A stretch of DNA of 64,000 nt from Streptomyces sp. NBC_01317 (GTDB lineage Bacteria > Actinomycetota > Actinomycetes > Streptomycetales > Streptomycetaceae): positions 6,527,001 through 6,591,000 of the forward strand of contig NZ_CP108393.1 in NCBI RefSeq assembly GCF_035961655.1. The letters run 5' to 3'. This document shows, piece after piece, positions 60,131 through 64,000 of the stretch (positions are counted from its first letter, which is position 1; every line of letters begins with the position of its first letter). Under the pieces are notes generated by a model. It was given only the letters and a program-made list of their open reading frames with translations, was not told where the DNA came from and did not search any database. The translations under genes were made by a program, and so were the position numbers.

Positions 60131-61558
60131 CTACCGCGCGCGGCCGCTGACGGCGAGCTGCTCCACCCGGGCGTGCAGGTGGTCGAGGTAGTGCTCGGCC
60201 TCCGGCTTGATCAGGACACTGCGCATCACCCGTGCCGTTCCGGCGTCGCGGACGATCCGCGGATGCCGGCGGACGAACGCCTCGGCGTCCGTCCGCAGCA
60301 CGCTCAGGAAGACCGGCTCCTCGGGAGCGGTCATGCCGTCTCGCAGGAGACGGGCGGACGCTGCGTCCACGGCGGACAGCGTGGCCGGCCGGGTCGCGGG
60401 AAAGTACGTGACGATGTCGAGGTCGGGCCGCTGGTAGAGCTCCAGGGCCGGCGAGTCCTCGATCAGGTCCGCCCACCGCAGGGCCGCGCGGCGGTCGGCC
60501 GCGAGGATCGCCCCGAATCCGTCGGGGGTCAGCGGGAGCAGCTGGAGCGTCAGCCACAGGCCGGCCGCCGCGGCGCCCGCCCGCGAGCACTCCAGGCTGA
60601 TCTCGCCCAGGTGCAGTTCGGCCTCGGTGAAGTAGGTGTACGACGAGTCGTGCGCGAAGTGCCGGCCGGCCCTCGGGTCGGCGAACAGGACCGCGCCGCA
60701 TCCGTACGGCTGGAGACCGTGCTTGTGCGGGTCGACCACCACCGAGTCGCACGCGGAGATCGCCTGCCACGGCCGGGGGTCGATGCCACCGGGCCAGGAG
60801 CCGGTCCCGCCGGGCGGGGTGCCGGTCCCGCCGGGACCGCCGGCCGCGTCCGACCGCCCGAGCAGGGCGTAGAAACCGCCGTACGCCGCGTCCACATGCA
60901 CCCGCGCCCCGTACCGCCGGGCCAGCGGGAGGACCTCGTGGACGGGGTCGACCGCGCCCAGGCCGGTGGTGCCGGTCGTCACCACGACGGTGCCGACCCG
61001 GCCCGTGCGCAACAACGTCTCCAGTGCGTCGAGGTCGATCCGGCCGTGCGCGTCGACCCCGACCTGATGACCCTCCACGCCCAGCACGCGGCACATCCGC
61101 TCGTGGGTGTAGTGGCACTCCGAGCTGTACGCGACCCCCCGGTCCGGGTGCAGCAGGCGCGCCACGTAGAGCGCTTCGAGGTTCGCGATCGTCCCACTGG
61201 TCGTCAGATGTCCCACGTGCGCGGGCAGTCCGAACATCCCGGCCAGCGCGGCGACACACTCGCGCTCCATCTCCGTGGTGGCCGGGCCGCCCTCGGCCGC
61301 GTGGTTGTTGGGGTTGAAGAGCATCGCCGTGAGGTAGCCGACCACGGCCGCCGGGTGGGGCGGCTTCACCATCTGGCCCGCGTAACGGGGGTGGAAGAAC
61401 GGGTAGTTGTCGTCCATCCGCTTGGCGAAGCGCCCGAACGCCTCACCGAAGGCGACATCGTCCACCTGAGGGGCGGCATGCGGTTCGAACGGCCCGAACT
61501 GCTCGCCGAACCGCTCGGCCACCTCCACCGCGCGCGGCAACCAGTAGCGCAGATCCAC
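60131..61558 (-). CDS. PLP-dependent decarboxylase (glutamate/aromatic amino acid type)
   Basis: A 475-residue group II decarboxylase. TTSGTIANLEAL (cofactor phosphate), TTGTTGLGAVDPV, HVDAAYGGFYALL (PLP-stacking and Asp) and the Schiff-base Lys279 in VVDPHKHGLQPYGCGAVLF are all intact. A short low-complexity GGPGGTGTPPGGTGS insert precedes the lysine motif. It decarboxylates an amino acid to an amine; the specific substrate is unclear. The GTG at 61558 has GGGGGAG upstream. First gene of a three-gene operon. Confidence 0.87.
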   Translation of the reverse strand: MDLRYWLPRAVEVAERFGEQFGPFEPHAAPQVDDVAFGEAFGRFAKRMDDNYPFFHPRYAGQMVKPPHPAAVVGYLTAMLFNPNNHAAEGGPATTEMERECVAALAGMFGLPAHVGHLTTSGTIANLEALYVARLLHPDRGVAYSSECHYTHERMCRVLGVEGHQVGVDAHGRIDLDALETLLRTGRVGTVVVTTGTTGLGAVDPVHEVLPLARRYGARVHVDAAYGGFYALLGRSDAAGGPGGTGTPPGGTGSWPGGIDPRPWQAISACDSVVVDPHKHGLQPYGCGAVLFADPRAGRHFAHDSSYTYFTEAELHLGEISLECSRAGAAAAGLWLTLQLLPLTPDGFGAILAADRRAALRWADLIEDSPALELYQRPDLDIVTYFPATRPATLSAVDAASARLLRDGMTAPEEPVFLSVLRTDAEAFVRRHPRIVRDAGTARVMRSVLIKPEAEHYLDHLHARVEQLAVSGRAR

Positions 61559-61671
61559 GGTCAGCTCTCCCCCGCATACGACTCGGACGTACGACCCGCC
61601 GCACGGCCGCGCCGTACGCACGAGTACGTATACGCACACGCCCGCAAGCACGGCGCAATGTCGGGGCCGAC

Positions 61672-61695
61672 GCCCCTTCGCGGACACGGCCCTAG
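61672..61695 (-). repeat. Copy of the CTAG-ended terminal-like motif
   Basis: On the minus strand it reads CTAGGGCCGTGTCCGCGAAG, followed by GGGC, close to the copies at 12241-12261, 53643-53664 and 54341-54362. Confidence 0.6.
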
Positions 61696-61796
61696 GGTGG
61701 GCTGCGGATGTCGAGAACGCGCCACCGGCTCCGTCCCAGGGACGTCAGAGGCCGGCACCGGCCGCACGGGGAACACAGAAGCAAGGAGAGACCAGC

Positions 61797-62237
61797 ATGG
61801 CGATTCAGCGGATGGACAACGTCGGCATCGTCGTCGAGGACATGGACGCCGCCCTCGCGTTCTTCCTGGAGCTCGGTATGGAGCTGGAGGGAACGGCGCA
61901 GGTCGAGGGCCTCTTCGCCGACCAGTGCACGGGACTCGACGGCGTGCGCTGTGACATCGCGATGGTCCGGACCCCGGACGGCCACGGCCGGCTGGAGCTG
62001 GCGAAGTACCGCAGCCCGGTGGCGACCGGCGGAGGGCCGCGCGACCGGCCGCACAACATCCTGGGCACGCACCGCGTGATGTTCGCCGTCGACGACATCG
62101 AGGACACCGTCGCCCGCCTGCGCCCTCACGGCGCCGAGCCGCTGGGCGGGATCGCCCGGTACGAGGACAGCAATCTGCTCTGCTACGTCCGGGGCCCGGA
62201 GGGCATCATCGTCGGACTGGCCCAGGAACTGTCCTAG
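61797..62237 (+). CDS. VOC family (glyoxalase-like) protein
   Basis: A 146-residue single-chain VOC protein with two beta-alpha-beta-beta-beta modules (MDNVGIVVEDMDAALAFFLE and THRVMFAVDDIEDTVARL). The position of the first metal His is Asn in DNVGIVV, while later Glu and His residues (LELAKY, THRVMF) remain, so it may bind metal poorly or act as a binding protein. AAGGAG precedes the ATG at 61797. It overlaps the convergent MaoC gene by 4 bases. Confidence 0.8.
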   Translation: MAIQRMDNVGIVVEDMDAALAFFLELGMELEGTAQVEGLFADQCTGLDGVRCDIAMVRTPDGHGRLELAKYRSPVATGGGPRDRPHNILGTHRVMFAVDDIEDTVARLRPHGAEPLGGIARYEDSNLLCYVRGPEGIIVGLAQELS

Positions 62238-62695
62238 AAGTAGTAGCGCGACACCGACTCCGCGACACAGACCGGCTTCGTGCCGCTCTCGCGCTCGACG
62301 GTGACGAGGGCGGTCAGCTGTACGCCGCCGCCCGCCTCCTCGACGCTCTGGAGCACGGCCGAGGCGCGCAGCCGCGAGCCGACCGGCACGGGAGCGGGGA
62401 ACCTGACCTTGTTGGTGCCGTAGTTGACGCCCATGGTCACGTTCTCGACGGCGATGATCTGCGGGACGAACACCGGGAGCAGCGACAGCGTCAGATAGCC
62501 GTGCGCGATCGTCGTGCCGAAGGGGCCGGCCGCCGCGCGCTCCGGGTCCACGTGGATCCACTGGTGGTCGCCGGTGGCGTCGGCGAAGAGGTCGATCCGC
62601 TTCTGGTCGATCTCCAGCCAGTCGCTGTGGCCCAGCTGCTCGCCGACCCCGGCGCGCAGCTCCTCGGCGGAGGTGAAGATCCTCGGCTCAGCCAT
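62234..62695 (-). CDS. MaoC-type (R)-specific enoyl-CoA hydratase
   Basis: A 153-residue hot-dog-fold enzyme with the hydratase-2 motif ATGDHQWIHVDPE; Asp43 and His48 are catalytic. It hydrates trans-2-enoyl-CoA to the (R)-3-hydroxy product in fatty-acid metabolism. Upstream lies a 16-mer operator identical to one before the tetR gene at 58114, 4.7 kb away, so the two are probably co-regulated with acyl-CoA metabolism. Confidence 0.9.
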   Translation of the reverse strand: MAEPRIFTSAEELRAGVGEQLGHSDWLEIDQKRIDLFADATGDHQWIHVDPERAAAGPFGTTIAHGYLTLSLLPVFVPQIIAVENVTMGVNYGTNKVRFPAPVPVGSRLRASAVLQSVEEAGGGVQLTALVTVERESGTKPVCVAESVSRYYF

Positions 62696-62785
62696 GTCCC
62701 TGTGCCTGCCTCTCGAAGTGTCCGGCTCTCGGCGTGTCCCGGCTCAGTGTCCCGGGCCCCGTGTCCCGTCGCGCGCCCCGTGGTG

Positions 62786-62801
62786 TCTAAGCGCTTGCTC
62801 A
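62786..62801. promoter_or_regulatory. Shared 16-mer operator before the MaoC gene
   Basis: TCTAAGCGCTTGCTCA, identical to 58052-58067, lies about 90 bases upstream of the MaoC start and within the promoter-sized region divergent from soxR. Confidence 0.72.
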
Positions 62802-62874
62802 GCATGGGCGGCCGGAAGTGCTCCTGTCAACGCGACTCAACGCGACCACACACGCGGACAGTAGGCTCCGAGGG

Positions 62875-63384
62875 GTGCCGCAGATTCCGGAGAAGATCCA
62901 TGAACTCACCGTCGGTCAGCTGTCCGCGCGCAGTGGCGCCGCCGTGTCGGCCCTGCACTTCTACGAGGCCAAAGGGCTGATCAGCAGCCGCAGGACCAGT
63001 GGCAACCAGCGCCGCTACAGCAGGGACGCCCTGCGCCGCGTGGCGTTCGTCCGGGCCGCCCAGCGGGTCGGCATCCCGCTGGCCACGATCAGGGACGCCT
63101 TGTCGGAGCTGCCGGAGGAGCGCACCCCCAACCGCGAGGACTGGGCGCGTCTCTCGGAGACCTGGCGCTCCGAGCTGGACCGGCGCATCCAGCAGCTCGG
63201 CCGGCTCCGGGACCATCTGACGGACTGCATCGGCTGCGGCTGTCTCTCGCTGGAGACCTGCGTGCTCTCCAACCCGGACGACGTCTTCGGCGACCGCCTC
63301 ACCGGCTCCCGCCTCCTGCCGGGCCGCCTCCCGCCACCCGCGGGCGAGGACGGCCCCCCACCCCGACAGGACGACAGGCCCTAG
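62875..63384 (+). CDS. soxR: Redox sensor SoxR
   Basis: A 169-residue MerR-family activator. The winged HTH begins [20 protein letters not shown]; a dimerisation helix follows and the [2Fe-2S] cluster binds at Cys118, Cys121, Cys123 and Cys129 ([12 protein letters not shown]). In streptomycetes SoxR responds to redox-active antibiotics and quinones and controls a small set of genes. The GTG at 62875 ([11 protein letters not shown]) matches the usual streptomycete start; the ribosome site is weak. It is divergent from the MaoC gene and convergent with a decayed RNA ligase. Confidence 0.94.
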   Translation: MPQIPEKIHELTVGQLSARSGAAVSALHFYEAKGLISSRRTSGNQRRYSRDALRRVAFVRAAQRVGIPLATIRDALSELPEERTPNREDWARLSETWRSELDRRIQQLGRLRDHLTDCIGCGCLSLETCVLSNPDDVFGDRLTGSRLLPGRLPPPAGEDGPPPRQDDRP

Positions 63385-63390
63385 TGCGGG

Positions 63391-64000
63391 TCACTCGTAA
63401 CTCCGTATCACCCTTGCGGGTCAGGTAGGCCGGGCTGACGGCCTTCGCGATCGCCCGGCCGCGGTCACCGGGCTGAACCGCTCGGTCACCGGACGGATCA
63501 CCACACCCTCCCGCAGGTGCAGGGCGCGCCCGGAGACCGTCTCGCGCCCCGACGCCGCCTCCAGCACCTTCTCGATCGTGTACGGCCCCTCGTACAGCGT
63601 GGGTACGAGGGGCAGTTCACCGGTCAGCAGCTCGGCCGGCGACAGCCACACGACCTGCCCCGCCGATCTCCGCCGAGACGTCGAACACCGCGTACCCCAG
63701 CGTCGTACCGCGCCCGTCCGCGCCGTACGGCAGGTCCTGCACACCCGCTCCGTACACCTCGCCGAAGACGCCGATCCGGCTCGCGCCCAGCTTCTCGGCG
63801 AGCCGGGCGGCGACCGCCGGGACGCCGTGGGCCCGTATCGCGCGCCAGTACAGATTGCGCGGGTCCTCCTTGAGCGCGTCCGCGACCGCCGCCGCCAGGT
63901 CGACGTCCGCCAGCGTGCGCGGGCGGCACACGATCCCCTGCGACAGCTCGCCGCGCAGCCGCACCGCCTTCACCCGGTCCGCGGCGCGTCCCGCCGGCCG
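63391..64000 (-). pseudogene. Degenerate ATP-dependent RNA ligase (DRB0094 type)
   Basis: The reading frame enters from the right edge. It reads VRLRGELSQGIVCRPRTLAD, then, after an abrupt join, LKEDPRNLYWRAIRAHGVPA, GASRIGVFGEVYGAGVQDLP and DVSAEIGG. At 63658-63661 an extra C in a run of four shifts the frame to QVVWLSPAELLTGELPLVPT, then SGRETVSGRALHLREGVVIR. Near 63460 another slip occurs before AIAKAVSPAYLTRKG, after which the normal stop is lost. The join also removes some 80 residues, including the KxxG nucleotidyl-transfer lysine. The gene cannot make an active ligase. The N-terminal part lies outside the window. Confidence 0.85.

Overview
The base composition (very high GC), pervasive GTG and TTG starts, actinobacterial LexA and TetR operators, and near-family matches (streptogrisin-type proteases, a SoxR with the streptomycete N-terminus, a GDSL esterase close to the Streptomyces rimosus lipase) indicate a Streptomyces chromosome. 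The window mixes conserved catabolic and regulatory genes with accessory loci, repeats and decaying genes. I see no rRNA, tRNA, CRISPR array, complete insertion sequence or replication origin.

Left part (1-12.2 kb): the end of a DUF1684 gene, a secreted S1 protease, a convergent SLOG/SLATT pair, then an FxSxx-COOH RiPP locus: a 54-residue precursor (fxsA), a radical SAM/SPASM maturase with a dead HEXXH-type extension (fxsB), an AAC(3)-like acyltransferase, a TIR-like protein (fxsC) and a 1,318-residue MinD-like/TIR/NB-ARC/TPR protein (fxsT). Genes from fxsA to fxsT are co-directional with overlaps or short gaps and end at a perfect 40-nt palindrome. This NLR-like signalling locus beside a SLOG-SLATT pair is the strongest candidate for a poorly described system.

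12.2-28.9 kb: a large clade-2 catalase, a decayed zinc alcohol dehydrogenase, a membrane Rieske protein, an alpha/beta hydrolase, a second S1 protease, a permease, a LexA-controlled translesion pair (dnaE2 plus an ImuB-like Y-family protein lacking catalytic acids), a secreted lipase, a secreted protein of three near-identical 52-residue repeats, and a sortase-anchored AA10 lytic polysaccharide monooxygenase.

28.1-44.2 kb: a CitB-type response regulator divergent from a tctCBA tricarboxylate transporter, a methyltransferase-NUDIX-VOC fusion, a tandem GNAT, a GntR regulator, a DUF5925 AAA ATPase, a glycan operon (two glycosyltransferases and a polysaccharide deacetylase), a GDSL esterase, and a DrrAB-type exporter under a TetR repressor with two operator copies.

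44.2-64 kb: a type ISP R-M-like orphan, a GntR regulator, homogentisate dioxygenase divergent from a TetR gene, a repeat-filled non-coding kilobase, an MsiK-like ATPase, an aldehyde/alcohol dehydrogenase pair, a second repeat region with a 13-bp minisatellite of 19 perfect units, an EamA exporter, and TetR-linked acyl-CoA genes. Two operator families link distant genes: AACTA(G/A)C-N3-GCTA(G/A)TT before both the aldehyde dehydrogenase and the acyl-CoA dehydrogenase, and a shared 16-mer before a TetR gene and a MaoC hydratase. The window ends with a coupled PLP-decarboxylase/GNAT/DUF6875 operon, soxR, and an RNA ligase pseudogene.
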